Shown here piece by piece: positions 1-7,054 of a stretch of DNA of 18,782 nt. Positions within the stretch are counted from its first letter, which is position 1, and every line of letters begins with the position of its first letter. This DNA comes from Elusimicrobiota bacterium (GTDB lineage Bacteria; Elusimicrobiota; Elusimicrobia; UBA1565; UBA9628). Where the stretch lies: assembly GCA_028717525.1 (NCBI GenBank), contig JAQUNT010000003.1, positions 1-18,782 on the forward strand, given 5' to 3'. A program made the position numbers and the translations under genes. The notes below the pieces were generated by a model. That model was not told where the DNA came from. It made no database searches and saw nothing but the letters and a program-made list of their open reading frames with translations.

Positions 1-1
1 G

Positions 2-133
2 CCTCGGGTCATCACATCCCAGCTGGAAGCCATCCTGAGGGCCGCGCGCGGCATCCGCCGCAACGACCAGTACCTCTACCCCCTCTGGATCAAGCCCCTG
101 CTGCCGGCGCGGTCCCGGGACCGCTTCTCTTGA
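2..133 (+). CDS. C-terminal end of an unidentified protein (5' truncated)
   Basis: Frame 2 is open from the window edge to a TGA at 131-133 and gives 43 residues ending in ARSRDRFS. The segment is basic and contains YLYPLWIKPLLP. It ends 33 bases before rfbF on the same strand, so it is probably the last part of an upstream gene in the same polysaccharide locus. I do not recognise a family from so short a tail. Its reality rests on codon use (G/C in third positions) and on position; the other frames read as proline-rich noise. Confidence 0.55.
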   Translation, partial: PRVITSQLEAILRAARGIRRNDQYLYPLWIKPLLPARSRDRFS

Positions 134-147
134 ATCCGTAGAATTGC

Positions 148-153
148 TAACAT
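148..153 (+). promoter_or_regulatory. possible extended -10 box upstream of rfbF
   Basis: TAACAT at 148-153 is preceded by TG at 145-146, giving TGC-TAACAT, an extended -10 form like the one before the receiver gene at 6659. No convincing -35 lies 16-18 bases upstream. The box ends 13 bases before the rfbF ATG, so any transcript would have a leader of about 7 bases. rfbF may instead be read through from the upstream gene. Weak call. Confidence 0.3.
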
Positions 154-166
154 AGGCCTCGCGATC

Positions 167-940
167 ATGAAAGTCGGGATACTCGCCGGCGGCTTGGGCT
201 CTCGCCTCTCAGAGATGACCGACCGCATCCCCAAGCCCATGGTGGAGATCGGCGGCAAGCCCATCCTCTGGCACATCATGAAGCACTATGCCCAGTTCGG
301 CTTCAAGGAGTTCCTCATAGCCTTGGGCTATAAGGGCGAGGTCATCAAGGACTATTTCATCAACTACCACTACCGCGCTCAGGACCTCGTGGTCCATCTG
401 GCGGAGGGCAAAGTCGACCACCTGGGCCGCCCGGACGAAGACTGGGCGGTCCATCTGCTCGACTCCGGTGAGACGACGCAGACCGGGGGGCGCATCAAGA
501 GGATGCTCCGCTATGCCAAGGGCCAGCCCATCATGGCCACCTACGGCGACGGGCTCTCCAACGTGGACCTCAAGGCGCTCCTGCAGTTCCACCGCCGGCA
601 CGGCAAGGCCGCCACGGTGACCGCGGTGCGCCCGCCGGCGCGCTTCGGCGGCCTGCAGTTCGAGAAGAACCGGGTCACGCGCTTCGTGGAGAAGCCGCAG
701 ATCGGCGAAGGCTGGATCAACGGCGGGTTCTTCGTCCTGGAGCCGCGGGTTGCGGACTACATCGACGATGCCCAGACGATCTTCGAGCATGAACCCATGG
801 AACGGCTGGCCGCGGAAGGCCAGCTCATGGCCTACCAGCACGGAGATTTCTGGCAATGCATGGACACCGTGCGCGACCTCCGGCACCTCGAGGATCTCTG
901 GCAGGGCGGCAAGGCCCCCTGGCGGGTGCGGCGGCATTGA
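167..940 (+). CDS. rfbF: glucose-1-phosphate cytidylyltransferase
   Basis: Catalyses CTP + alpha-D-glucose 1-phosphate to CDP-glucose + PPi (EC 2.7.7.33) in the cytoplasm, the entry step to CDP-linked 3,6-dideoxyhexoses. The 257-residue length is typical. The nucleotidyltransferase signature is at the N terminus (GGLGSRL at residues 8-14, IPKPM at 21-25). The RfbF-type segment ETTQTGGRI is at 102-110, TYGDG with the metal-binding Asp at 125-129, and EKP followed by GWINGGFFV lies further on. The start at 167 is the only one that keeps the complete MKVGILAGG strand. No clear Shine-Dalgarno is seen. The stop overlaps the next gene's TTG start (TTGA, 937-940), so the two are translationally coupled. 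RfbF is a well-separated subfamily, so the symbol is fairly safe. Confidence 0.93.
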   Translation: MKVGILAGGLGSRLSEMTDRIPKPMVEIGGKPILWHIMKHYAQFGFKEFLIALGYKGEVIKDYFINYHYRAQDLVVHLAEGKVDHLGRPDEDWAVHLLDSGETTQTGGRIKRMLRYAKGQPIMATYGDGLSNVDLKALLQFHRRHGKAATVTAVRPPARFGGLQFEKNRVTRFVEKPQIGEGWINGGFFVLEPRVADYIDDAQTIFEHEPMERLAAEGQLMAYQHGDFWQCMDTVRDLRHLEDLWQGGKAPWRVRRH

Positions 941-1926
941 AGCCGGGATCCTGGTCTCAGCGCCGCGCCCTGGTCACGGGCGCCACGGGCCTCATCGGCT
1001 CCTGGCTGGTCAAGGAGCTCCTGGCCCGGGGCGCGCACGTCGTCGCCCTGGTGATGGACGACGACCCGCAGTCGCAGTTCTTCCGGGACGGGGACTACCG
1101 CCGGACCACCGTGGTCACCGGCCGCCTGGAGGACTTGGCGGCCCTGCAGCGGGCCGTCAACGTCCAGGAGGTCGACACCGTCTTCCATCTCGGGGCCCAG
1201 ACCTTGGTCGGCCCGGCGGCGCGCGCGCCCTGGGAGACCTTCGAATCGAACATCCGGGGCACCTACAACCTGCTGGAGGTCTGCCGCCTCAACAGCGGCC
1301 TGGTGCGGCGCGTCGTGGTCGCCTCCAGCGACAAGGCCTACGGGGAGCAGCCCCGGCTGCCCTACCTGGAGACCATGCCCCTGGAGGGCCGCCAGCCCTA
1401 CGAGGTCTCCAAGAGCTGCGCGGACCTCCTGGCCCAGAGCTATTTCCGCACCTACCGGCTGCCGGTGGCCATCGCGCGCTGCGGCAACGTCTACGGCGGC
1501 GGCGACCTCAACTGGAGCCGGATCGTGCCCGGGACCATCCGCTCCCTGCTGCGGGGCGAAAGGCCCGTGCTGCGCAGCGACGGCACCCACAAGCGGGACT
1601 ACGTCTTCGTCAAAGACGTGGTCCAGGCCTACCTCCTGCTGGCCGAGAAGCTGGAGCGCCGGGGCGTGGCCGGGGAGAGCTTCAATTTCGGCCCCAACCG
1701 GCCCTTGAGCGTGCTGGCCCTGGTCGCGGCTATCAGCCGGCTGCTGGGCAGCCGGCTCAAGCCGGACATCCGGGACAGCGCCCGCGGCGAGATCCTCAGC
1801 CAGTACCTCTCGTCGGCGAAGGCGGCCCGCCTGCTGGGCTGGCGGCCCGCCTACTCCCTGGAGGACGGTCTGCGCCAGACCATCGCCTGGTATCGGACCC
1901 GCCTCGCGCAGCCCAGGGGAGGATGA
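937..1926 (+). CDS. rfbG: CDP-glucose 4,6-dehydratase (extended SDR)
   Basis: Converts CDP-glucose to CDP-4-keto-6-deoxyglucose with bound NAD+ (EC 4.2.1.45). From a TTG start at 937 the protein has 329 residues, slightly shorter than typical RfbG. Its N terminus then aligns with the family: a short lead, ALVTGATGLIGSWL with the Rossmann GxxGxxG at residues 15-21, and the GSWL seen in many RfbG proteins. Catalytic residues visible are Ser-Asp-Lys at 131-133 (SSDKAYGE) and Tyr155-x3-Lys159. GNVYGGGD and the KRDYVFVKDVV segment match sugar-nucleotide dehydratases. An ATG at 856 is in frame but would overlap rfbF by 85 bases, so TTG in the TTGA junction is preferred. Assignment over other NDP-sugar dehydratases rests on the direct overlap with rfbF and on rfbH in the same window. 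Confidence 0.82.
   Translation: MKPGSWSQRRALVTGATGLIGSWLVKELLARGAHVVALVMDDDPQSQFFRDGDYRRTTVVTGRLEDLAALQRAVNVQEVDTVFHLGAQTLVGPAARAPWETFESNIRGTYNLLEVCRLNSGLVRRVVVASSDKAYGEQPRLPYLETMPLEGRQPYEVSKSCADLLAQSYFRTYRLPVAIARCGNVYGGGDLNWSRIVPGTIRSLLRGERPVLRSDGTHKRDYVFVKDVVQAYLLLAEKLERRGVAGESFNFGPNRPLSVLALVAAISRLLGSRLKPDIRDSARGEILSQYLSSAKAARLLGWRPAYSLEDGLRQTIAWYRTRLAQPRGG
1917..1922 (+). promoter_or_regulatory. Shine-Dalgarno deciding the epimerase start
   Basis: GGGAGG lies nine bases before the ATG at 1932 and directly abuts an in-frame ATG at 1923 that forms an ATGA overlap with the rfbG stop. Spacing strongly favours initiation at 1932. The 1923 start would need coupling without a usable SD. Confidence 0.5.
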
Positions 1927-1931
1927 GGTCC

Positions 1932-2381
1932 ATGCTCCACGGCGTCACCGTTCGTCCCCTGCGCCAGATCCTCGACGAGCGCGGCAAGATCATGCATATG
2001 CTGCGCTGCGACGCCCCCTGGTTCGAGAGGTTCGGGGAGATCTACTTTTCCGTGATCAACCCGGGCGCCATCAAGGCCTGGCATCTGCACAAGAAGATGA
2101 CCCTCAACTACGCGGTGGTCAGCGGCGCGATCAAGCTGGCGCTCTTCGACGCCCGGCCCAAGTCGCCGACCCGCGGGCGCCTGCAGGAGATCTTCAGCGG
2201 CGACGGCGGCTACGCCCTCATCACCATCCCGCCGGGGATCTGGAACGGCTTCAAGGGGATCGGCGCGGCGCCCGCCGTCGTGGCCAACTGCGCGACCGTC
2301 CCCCATGACCCGGACGAGATCGCGCGCAAGGATCCTTTCAGCAAGGACATCCCGTATGACTGGGCGCTCAAGCACGGCTGA
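1932..2381 (+). CDS. RmlC-type cupin sugar-nucleotide epimerase (AscE-like role inferred)
   Basis: A 149-residue cupin of the dTDP-4-dehydrorhamnose 3,5-epimerase superfamily, about 30 residues shorter than classical RmlC. His51 in IKAWHLHKK sits where RmlC has the catalytic His of RGLHYQ. The strand VVSGAIKLALFD at 63-73, IPPGIWNGFKGIG at 99-111 (RmlC: PPGFAHGF) and the C-terminal DPFSKDIPYDW also follow the family. In a CDP-sugar cluster the likely substrate is a CDP-4-keto-6-deoxy or CDP-3,6-dideoxy-4-hexulose. In ascarylose biosynthesis, AscE is an RmlC homologue that epimerises C5. The substrate is inferred from context, and 3- or 3,5-epimerisation is equally possible from sequence. The start at 1932 is chosen for its SD; 1923 would add three residues. 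Confidence 0.8.
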   Translation: MLHGVTVRPLRQILDERGKIMHMLRCDAPWFERFGEIYFSVINPGAIKAWHLHKKMTLNYAVVSGAIKLALFDARPKSPTRGRLQEIFSGDGGYALITIPPGIWNGFKGIGAAPAVVANCATVPHDPDEIARKDPFSKDIPYDWALKHG

Positions 2382-2399
2382 GCCGCGCCGCGGCCGCGG

Positions 2400-3290
2400 A
2401 TGAAGGCCCTGGTGGTCGGCGCCTCGGGACAGCTCGGCTCCGCCCTGCTGGCCCTGCTCCAGGCGCGCGGCATCCCGGCCGTCGGCACTTACTGTTCGCA
2501 CCCCCGGCAGGGCTCGGCCGTCCTGGACCTCCGCGATCGGGAAGCGGTGCGCCGGAGCTTCGCCGGCCTGGAGCCGGACTTGGTCTTCCTGACGCAGAAC
2601 GCGCCCGGCGGCGTGGACTTCTGCGAGGACCACCCGGACCAGGCGGCCGCCGTCCTGGTCGGCGGCACGCGCCACGTCCTGGAGGCGGCGGCGCCGCGCC
2701 GCGCCAAGGTGGTCCTCTTCTCCAGCGACTACGTCTTCGACGGGGAGTCCGGTCCCTACGCGGAGGAGGCCCCTCCGAGCCCCATCAGCGTCTACGGCGA
2801 CGCCAAGCTCGCGGCCGAGGAGGCGGTGCAGGCCTATCCCCACGGCTTCCTGATCGCGCGCACCACCGCGGTCTTCAGCTGGAGCCCCGGGACCAAGAAC
2901 ATCGCCATGCAGATCCACGAGCGCCTGGGTTCGCGGCAGGCCTTCCGGGCCCCCAACGACCAATGGTGCAACCCGACCTTGGCGGAGCACCTCGCCGCGG
3001 CCTGTCTCGACTTGGCCCTCTCCGACGCGCGCGGCACGTTCAACGTCGTGGGCCGGGACTGGATGCCGCGCTACGAGATGGCCGCGGCCCTGGCCCGCGC
3101 CATGTCTTTGGACGCCTCCCTCATCCAGTCCGTCGCGACCTCGGAGCTGCGCCAACGCGCCCGACGGCCCCTCAAGGGCGGCCTGACGACTGACAAGCTG
3201 CGCCGGGCGCTGGGCGTCGAGCCGCCCACGATGGAGGAGTCCCTGCGGCGCTTCTCCGCCAAGTTCCGCCAAGAAGTCACCCATGCCTGA
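2400..3290 (+). CDS. RmlD-type SDR, NDP-4-keto-sugar reductase (AscF-like role inferred)
   Basis: A 296-residue NAD(P)H-dependent reductase of the dTDP-4-dehydrorhamnose reductase family, which reduces the 4-keto group of nucleotide sugars in the cytoplasm. Visible are the Rossmann motif GASGQLG at residues 7-13, SSDYVFDG at 108-115 (RmlD: STDYVFDG) and the catalytic Tyr132-GDA-Lys136. Length matches RmlD. No dTDP-sugar genes (rmlA, rmlB) are in the window, whereas rfbF, rfbG and rfbH are. The likely substrate is therefore a CDP-linked 4-hexulose, as for AscF in CDP-ascarylose synthesis; this is an inference. It follows the epimerase by an 18-base G/C-only gap with no SD, and its 3' end overlaps the GT2 gene by 8 bases. 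Confidence 0.83.
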   Translation: MKALVVGASGQLGSALLALLQARGIPAVGTYCSHPRQGSAVLDLRDREAVRRSFAGLEPDLVFLTQNAPGGVDFCEDHPDQAAAVLVGGTRHVLEAAAPRRAKVVLFSSDYVFDGESGPYAEEAPPSPISVYGDAKLAAEEAVQAYPHGFLIARTTAVFSWSPGTKNIAMQIHERLGSRQAFRAPNDQWCNPTLAEHLAAACLDLALSDARGTFNVVGRDWMPRYEMAAALARAMSLDASLIQSVATSELRQRARRPLKGGLTTDKLRRALGVEPPTMEESLRRFSAKFRQEVTHA

Positions 3291-4062
3291 ACCGGCCCCC
3301 CTCAAGATCGCCATCTTCATCCCCGCTTACAACGCCGCCTACACCTTGCCCGTGGTGCTGGACCGCATCCCTCCGGAGATCAAGGAGAAGGTCAAGGAGA
3401 TCTTCGTCATCGACAACGCCAGCGAGGACAACACGCACCTCATCGGCATCGGCTACCGCGAGGCCAAAGGCCTCGACAAACTGGAGGTGTTCCGCAACGA
3501 AACCAACCGCGGCTATGGAGGCAGTCAGAAACTCGCCTACCGCTACGCCATCGACAACGGCTTCGACATCGTGGTCATGCTGCACGGCGACGCCCAGTAC
3601 GCTCCGGAGAAGATCCCCTACCTGCTGGAGCCCCTGGAGCGCGGCGAAGCGGACATGGTCTTCGGCTCCCGCATCGCGGGGCTGCCGCTGGCGGGCGGCA
3701 TGCCCATCTACAAATTCCTGGGCAACAAGTTCCTCAGCGCCATCCAGAACCGGATACTGGGCATGAATCTGACCGAGTTCCATTCCGGGTTCCGGGTCTT
3801 CCGCTGCGCCGCGCTGGCCGAGGTGCCCTTCGCGCTCTGCTCCGACGACTACCATTTCGACACGGACATCATCATCCAGTTCAAGATCAAGGGCCTGCGC
3901 ATCGTGGAGATGCCCATCCCGACCTACTACGGCAAGGAGAAGTGCGGCGTCAACGTGGTGGGCTACGGCCTCAACGTGCTCAAGTCCATGTCGACCTACT
4001 GGCTGTGGTCGAAGGGGCTGCTGAAGATCCCCATGTTCGACGACTGCCTGAGCAAGCCCTGA
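3283..4062 (+). CDS. family 2 glycosyltransferase, polyprenyl-phosphate type
   Basis: A 259-residue GT-A fold enzyme resembling dolichyl/polyprenyl-phosphate sugar synthases. It shows IAIFIPAYNAAYTLP at residues 9-23, the nucleotide-binding DNASEDNT at 44-51, the metal-site HGDAQY at 102-107 (DxQ variant of DxD), VFGSR at 126-130 and HSGFRVFR at 167-174. No C-terminal membrane pair as in GtrB is visible, so it is probably a peripheral cytoplasmic-face enzyme. It sits directly before a GT-C membrane glycosyltransferase. A common arrangement is that GT2 charges a lipid-phosphate with a sugar and the GT-C enzyme uses that donor outside. The donor sugar here is unknown and need not be the CDP-sugar made upstream. 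The ATG at 3283 gives the complete first beta strand. Confidence 0.85.
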   Translation: MPEPAPLKIAIFIPAYNAAYTLPVVLDRIPPEIKEKVKEIFVIDNASEDNTHLIGIGYREAKGLDKLEVFRNETNRGYGGSQKLAYRYAIDNGFDIVVMLHGDAQYAPEKIPYLLEPLERGEADMVFGSRIAGLPLAGGMPIYKFLGNKFLSAIQNRILGMNLTEFHSGFRVFRCAALAEVPFALCSDDYHFDTDIIIQFKIKGLRIVEMPIPTYYGKEKCGVNVVGYGLNVLKSMSTYWLWSKGLLKIPMFDDCLSKP

Positions 4063-5300
4063 AGATCCCCCTCAGCCCGTCGCGATCCTGGATACTGCCC
4101 GCACTGCTCGCGCTGGGGCTGCTGGCGCGCCTTGGCTACGGGCTGCACCACCCGCCCCAGCGGCCGGGACAAGAGCTCGCCGACCCGGACTGCTATGTGG
4201 AGGCCGCCACCTCGGTGTCCCGGTCCTGGACCCTGGAGGTCTTCGCACAGCGGAGCGCCTATCGCGAACCCGGCTACCCGGTCCTGCTCGGGATCATGTT
4301 CAAGGTATTCGGCCGCGGCTACCCCGCGGTCTTGCTGACGAACTGCGGCCTGGCCGCCGCCGCCCTCCTCTTCCTGGCCCTCGCCGGTCGAGAGCTCTTC
4401 GGGGAGACCGTGTCCTTGCTGGCGGCCGCGATCAGCGCCTGCTACCCCCCGTTCATCTATTACGCGGCCCTGCCGGCGCGGGAGACCGCCATCCTGGCCG
4501 CCAGCGCGGCCGCCCTGTGGACCCTCGTCCGGGCCCTGGCCAGGCCCGGCGCCGCGGCTTTCGCCTGGGCCGGTCTGGCGGCCGCGTTCTGCGGCCTGAC
4601 CAACGTCACCTTGCTGCCCTTCGCCCTCGTCCTGGCGCCCGCGGCCGTGGTCTTGTTGCGCCGGCGCTGGCTCTGGAGCGGGGTCTATCTGGCCGCGTTC
4701 CTGGCCGTGTACTCGGTCTGGCCTCTGCGCAATTATATCGCCTTCCGGGCCTGGATACCCGGCACGACCATGACCTCGGGCACCATCCTGTTCAACTACC
4801 TGGTGGTGCCGCAGGAGCTGGGCGGGACTCCTGAGGAGGAGCGCCTGCGCAAGGAAGACCCTGTGTTCCAAGCCGCGGCAGGCATGCCCCGGGAGCAGGC
4901 TGAGCTCCATTTCCGCAAGGCCAGCGCGGCCTGGATCGGCAGCCATCCCTGGGCCTACTTGAAGCTGGTGGCCTGGCGCTTCTTCTGGGATGAGTGGCGT
5001 CTGTGGCCGCGGCCGCAGGCGGCCGGAGATTCCTACCGGAAGCTGCGCTGGGTGGGTCTCCTGACCGACGGCTGGCTCATCCCGCTAGGCCTGCTCGGGA
5101 TGCTGCTGGCGCGCAAGGTCCCCCGCTCCCTGTGCCTCGTCCTGTTCGTCTTCGCCTTGGCCCTGACCCATTCCCTGATCCTGACCATGCTGCGCTACCG
5201 CCTCCCCATCATGCCCTGGATGATCCTCTTCGCGAGCCTAGCCGTCTCCCGGCTCTGGGCTCTCCGGCGCGGAGAGCCTCTGCAGGCGCCGTCTTCATGA
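4059..5300 (+). CDS. GT-C (ArnT/GT39-like) integral membrane glycosyltransferase
   Basis: About 413 residues with many hydrophobic helices. Helix 1 is ILPALLALGLLARLGYG. The GT-C acidic motif DPDCY follows in the first periplasmic loop, then AYREPGYPVLLG, as in lipid-phosphate-dependent transferases. It likely uses a polyprenyl-phosphate sugar, perhaps supplied by the preceding GT2. The start is uncertain. No ATG, GTG or TTG occurs in frame between the GT2 stop and DPDCY, and later starts would lose helix 1 and the acidic motif. A CTG at 4059 forms a CTGA overlap with the preceding stop, parallel to the other NTGA junctions here, and is chosen. GTG at 4005 or ATG at 3942 would overlap GT2 heavily. 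The 3' end overlaps the methyltransferase start (ATGA). Confidence 0.78.
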   Translation: MKIPLSPSRSWILPALLALGLLARLGYGLHHPPQRPGQELADPDCYVEAATSVSRSWTLEVFAQRSAYREPGYPVLLGIMFKVFGRGYPAVLLTNCGLAAAALLFLALAGRELFGETVSLLAAAISACYPPFIYYAALPARETAILAASAAALWTLVRALARPGAAAFAWAGLAAAFCGLTNVTLLPFALVLAPAAVVLLRRRWLWSGVYLAAFLAVYSVWPLRNYIAFRAWIPGTTMTSGTILFNYLVVPQELGGTPEEERLRKEDPVFQAAAGMPREQAELHFRKASAAWIGSHPWAYLKLVAWRFFWDEWRLWPRPQAAGDSYRKLRWVGLLTDGWLIPLGLLGMLLARKVPRSLCLVLFVFALALTHSLILTMLRYRLPIMPWMILFASLAVSRLWALRRGEPLQAPSS

Positions 5301-6244
5301 CTCCGCCCGATTGCCCCTGCTGCGGCCGTACAGGAGTCCGTCCGGCCGTCCCCGCAGGGCGTGACGGCTTCCACATCCTGCGCTGTCCGTCCTGCGGCCT
5401 GGGACGCACCTGGCCCCCGGTCCCGGCGGCGGAGCTCGGCCGCTGGTACCCGCTCTCCTACTACGGCAAGGAGAACGTGCGCTTCAACCGACTCTTCGAG
5501 CTGCTGACCCGCTTCTTCCGCTGGCGCCGCGCGCGGCGCATCAGCGGCCAGGTCTGCCTGGGGCCCGTGCTGGACGTAGGCTGCGGCCGAGGCATCATGC
5601 TGGACAGCCTGCGCTCGCTGGGCCACGAGGCGCATGGAGTCGAGCTCAACGCGGATGCGGCCTGGCACGCCCGCCACCGCCTGGGCCTGGACGTGCGGAC
5701 CGGAGGCTTCCAGGACCTGCCGGAGGAGGCGGGCCGCTACCAGGCCGTGGTCTTCTGGCACAGCCTGGAGCACTTCCCGGACCCGGATGGGGCCCTGGCG
5801 AGGGCGCGCCGGATCTTGAGCCCGACCGGGGTCCTGCTCCTGGCCGTGCCCAACTGCGACAGCCTGCAGGCGCGCCTCTTCGGCCGGCACTGGTTCCATC
5901 TCGACCTGCCCCGGCACCGCTTCCACTTCGGGCCCCGCTCTTTGGAGGCGCTGCTGACGCGGCACTCCTTCCGGATCGTGCGCAGGGACCATTTCTGCCT
6001 GGAGCAGAACCCTTTCGGCTGGCTGCAGAGCGCCTACAACGCCCTGGGCTTTCCCGCGGACCTGCTCTACGACTTGCTCAAGGCTCCGAGCGCCAAGACC
6101 GGGACGGCGCGGGCGCACCCCTGGGCCTGCGCCGCGGTCCTGGCCCTGCTGCCGGTGCTGCTGCCCTTGGCCCTGCTGCTGACCCTCTGCGACGCGGCCC
6201 TGCGCCAGGGCGGGACCGTAGAGGTCTACGCGGTCAAGGATTGA
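5297..6244 (+). CDS. class I SAM-dependent methyltransferase with N-terminal zinc ribbon and C-terminal membrane segment
   Basis: 315 residues. A zinc-ribbon-like knuckle pair is at the N terminus (C6-x2-C9 and C30-x2-C33), as in many sugar or lipid-linked methyltransferases. The SAM-binding motif LDVGCGRG is at 92-99, with the acidic motif-II residue Glu116 (HGVELN). WHSLEHFPDPDGAL and the LLLAVPN strand are typical of the Methyltransf_11/23 group. A long hydrophobic stretch near residues 272-298 (ALLPVLLPLALLL) suggests membrane association, fitting a polyprenyl-linked or lipid-anchored substrate. The start overlaps the GT-C stop by ATGA (5297-5300). As last gene of the operon it probably methylates the glycan or a biosynthetic intermediate. 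The exact substrate cannot be read from sequence. Confidence 0.82.
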   Translation: MTPPDCPCCGRTGVRPAVPAGRDGFHILRCPSCGLGRTWPPVPAAELGRWYPLSYYGKENVRFNRLFELLTRFFRWRRARRISGQVCLGPVLDVGCGRGIMLDSLRSLGHEAHGVELNADAAWHARHRLGLDVRTGGFQDLPEEAGRYQAVVFWHSLEHFPDPDGALARARRILSPTGVLLLAVPNCDSLQARLFGRHWFHLDLPRHRFHFGPRSLEALLTRHSFRIVRRDHFCLEQNPFGWLQSAYNALGFPADLLYDLLKAPSAKTGTARAHPWACAAVLALLPVLLPLALLLTLCDAALRQGGTVEVYAVKD

Positions 6245-6535
6245 TCGGGATCGCGGCCTGAGCGGCCGGCCTAGCCGCAGCGGGGGCGGGCTGGATCAGC
6301 CGCCGGTGGGACCTAACCGGCCTGGCCCAGACGCCGAGATCGAATTGCATGCGCAGGGAGAAGAGCCCCAGGTACACCACCAGGTATCCGAGGGTTGCCA
6401 GCAAAAGGGCTTGCGCGGCCAATTCCCAGGCCGCCCCCCCTTCGAATAACGGACAAAAACGCCGTGCAAGTCCCATGAGATCAGGAGGGCGATTAGCAGC
6501 CATGCGGTCCAGGCACTTAGATACATCGGGGCCAT
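6234..6535 (-). pseudogene. small two-helix membrane protein split by a frameshift in a G run
   Basis: Reading the minus strand from ATG at 6535, the frame encodes a hydrophobic N-terminal half (SAWTAWLLIALLISWDLHG then FVRYSKGG) and then turns into non-hydrophobic sequence at the seven-base C run 6434-6440 (GGGGGGG on the coding strand). The neighbouring frame takes over there and gives AAWELAAQALLLATLGYLVV, a second helix, and an Ala/Pro tail to a TGA at 6234. One extra G would join them into a 100-residue protein with two membrane segments. It could be a real frameshift, a sequencing error, or slippage on the G run. It converges on the methyltransferase and overlaps its 3' end by 11 bases. 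No family is recognised. This is the only gene-like content I see in 6245-6620. Confidence 0.5.
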
Positions 6536-6563
6536 CTTGTTTGCCGATCCCGCAGGCTGGAGA

Positions 6564-6593
6564 ATCCTAACATGCCTTCAAGATCATTGACAA
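6564..6593 (-). promoter_or_regulatory. possible sigma70-type promoter for the small membrane protein
   Basis: On the minus strand TTGTCA (6593-6588, 5/6 to TTGACA) is followed after 18 bases by TAGGAT (6569-6564, 4/6 to TATAAT), preceded by TGT, an extended -10 form. It lies 28 bases before the ATG at 6535 and is divergent from the receiver-gene promoter. The finding gives some independent support that the broken membrane-protein gene is or was expressed. Confidence 0.4.
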
Positions 6594-6623
6594 TATGCTG
6601 GTCCGCAGCGGTCCACATACGTG

Positions 6624-6652
6624 TTGACACACGAAAATCGCGGTGCTACTAT
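6624..6652 (+). promoter_or_regulatory. sigma70-type promoter of the receiver gene, predicted leaderless
   Basis: A perfect TTGACA at 6624-6629, a 17-base spacer and TACTAT at 6647-6652 (4/6), with TG at 6644-6645 before the -10. The -10 ends six bases before the ATG at 6659, so the expected start of transcription falls at or next to the A of ATG. No Shine-Dalgarno is present in TTGCCCC. This fits a leaderless mRNA. Confidence 0.65.
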
Positions 6653-6658
6653 TGCCCC

Positions 6659-7054
6659 ATGGCCAGGATCATGGTCTGCGACGAAGACCCGGAGGTCCTG
6701 CGTCTGGAGACCGCCATCCTGACCAAGGCCGGTCACGAGGTCGTGGCCTGCGCCTCCGGCATTGCGGCTCTCAAGGAACTGGGAGTCCAGCCCGAGGATG
6801 CATCCGTGGCGCTGCCCGACCTCCTGGTGCTGGACATCATGATGCCCGTGATAGATGGCTACGCCGTCGCCAGCATCATGCGCAACAGCCCCCGCACCCG
6901 CGCTCTCCCCATCCTCGTGGTCTCAGCCCTGGCTGAATTGCGCACGTCCTTTGCAGACTCGGAGGTGAACGGCTTCATGACCAAGCCCTTCACCCCGGAG
7001 TCCCTCACCAGCGCCGTGGCGAAGATCCTTGCGCGATGCAAGGCCCAGGCGTAA
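6659..7054 (+). CDS. single-domain response regulator (CheY-like receiver)
   Basis: 131 residues forming one receiver domain with no output domain. It has the acidic pocket Asp8-Glu9-Asp10, phospho-acceptor Asp59 in LLVLDIMMPV, Ser89 in the T/S switch position and Lys109 in MTKPF, so all phosphorylation residues are present. It would act as a phosphorelay intermediate or by protein contact. The two histidine kinases at 8466-11566 are on the other strand, and pairing with them is only suggested by proximity. The start at 6659 gives the usual MARI-type receiver beginning; a downstream ATG at 6671 would remove strand 1. Directly after it, in the same direction, lies a degraded SpoIIE-phosphatase gene, hinting at a former receiver-phosphatase pair. 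Confidence 0.88.
   Translation: MARIMVCDEDPEVLRLETAILTKAGHEVVACASGIAALKELGVQPEDASVALPDLLVLDIMMPVIDGYAVASIMRNSPRTRALPILVVSALAELRTSFADSEVNGFMTKPFTPESLTSAVAKILARCKAQA

Noticed and set aside
1851..3320. Minus-strand open frame opposite the epimerase and reductase genes
   Set aside because: Gly/Arg/Val-rich with no motif, spanning several real plus-strand genes.
6250..6280. GCGGCC/GGCCGGCC/GCCGC repeats after the methyltransferase stop
   Set aside because: Could fold but has no U tract and is also the Ala/Pro tail of the minus-strand membrane protein, so a terminator is not supported.
6349..6570. Plus-strand 73-codon frame in the gap after the methyltransferase
   Set aside because: The opposite strand gives two membrane helices and a promoter there; this frame is polar, lacks an SD and has no pattern.
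6587..6592. A second perfect TTGACA on the plus strand
   Set aside because: No -10-like hexamer lies 16-18 bases downstream; the TTGACA at 6624 is the one with correct spacing to TACTAT and the ATG.
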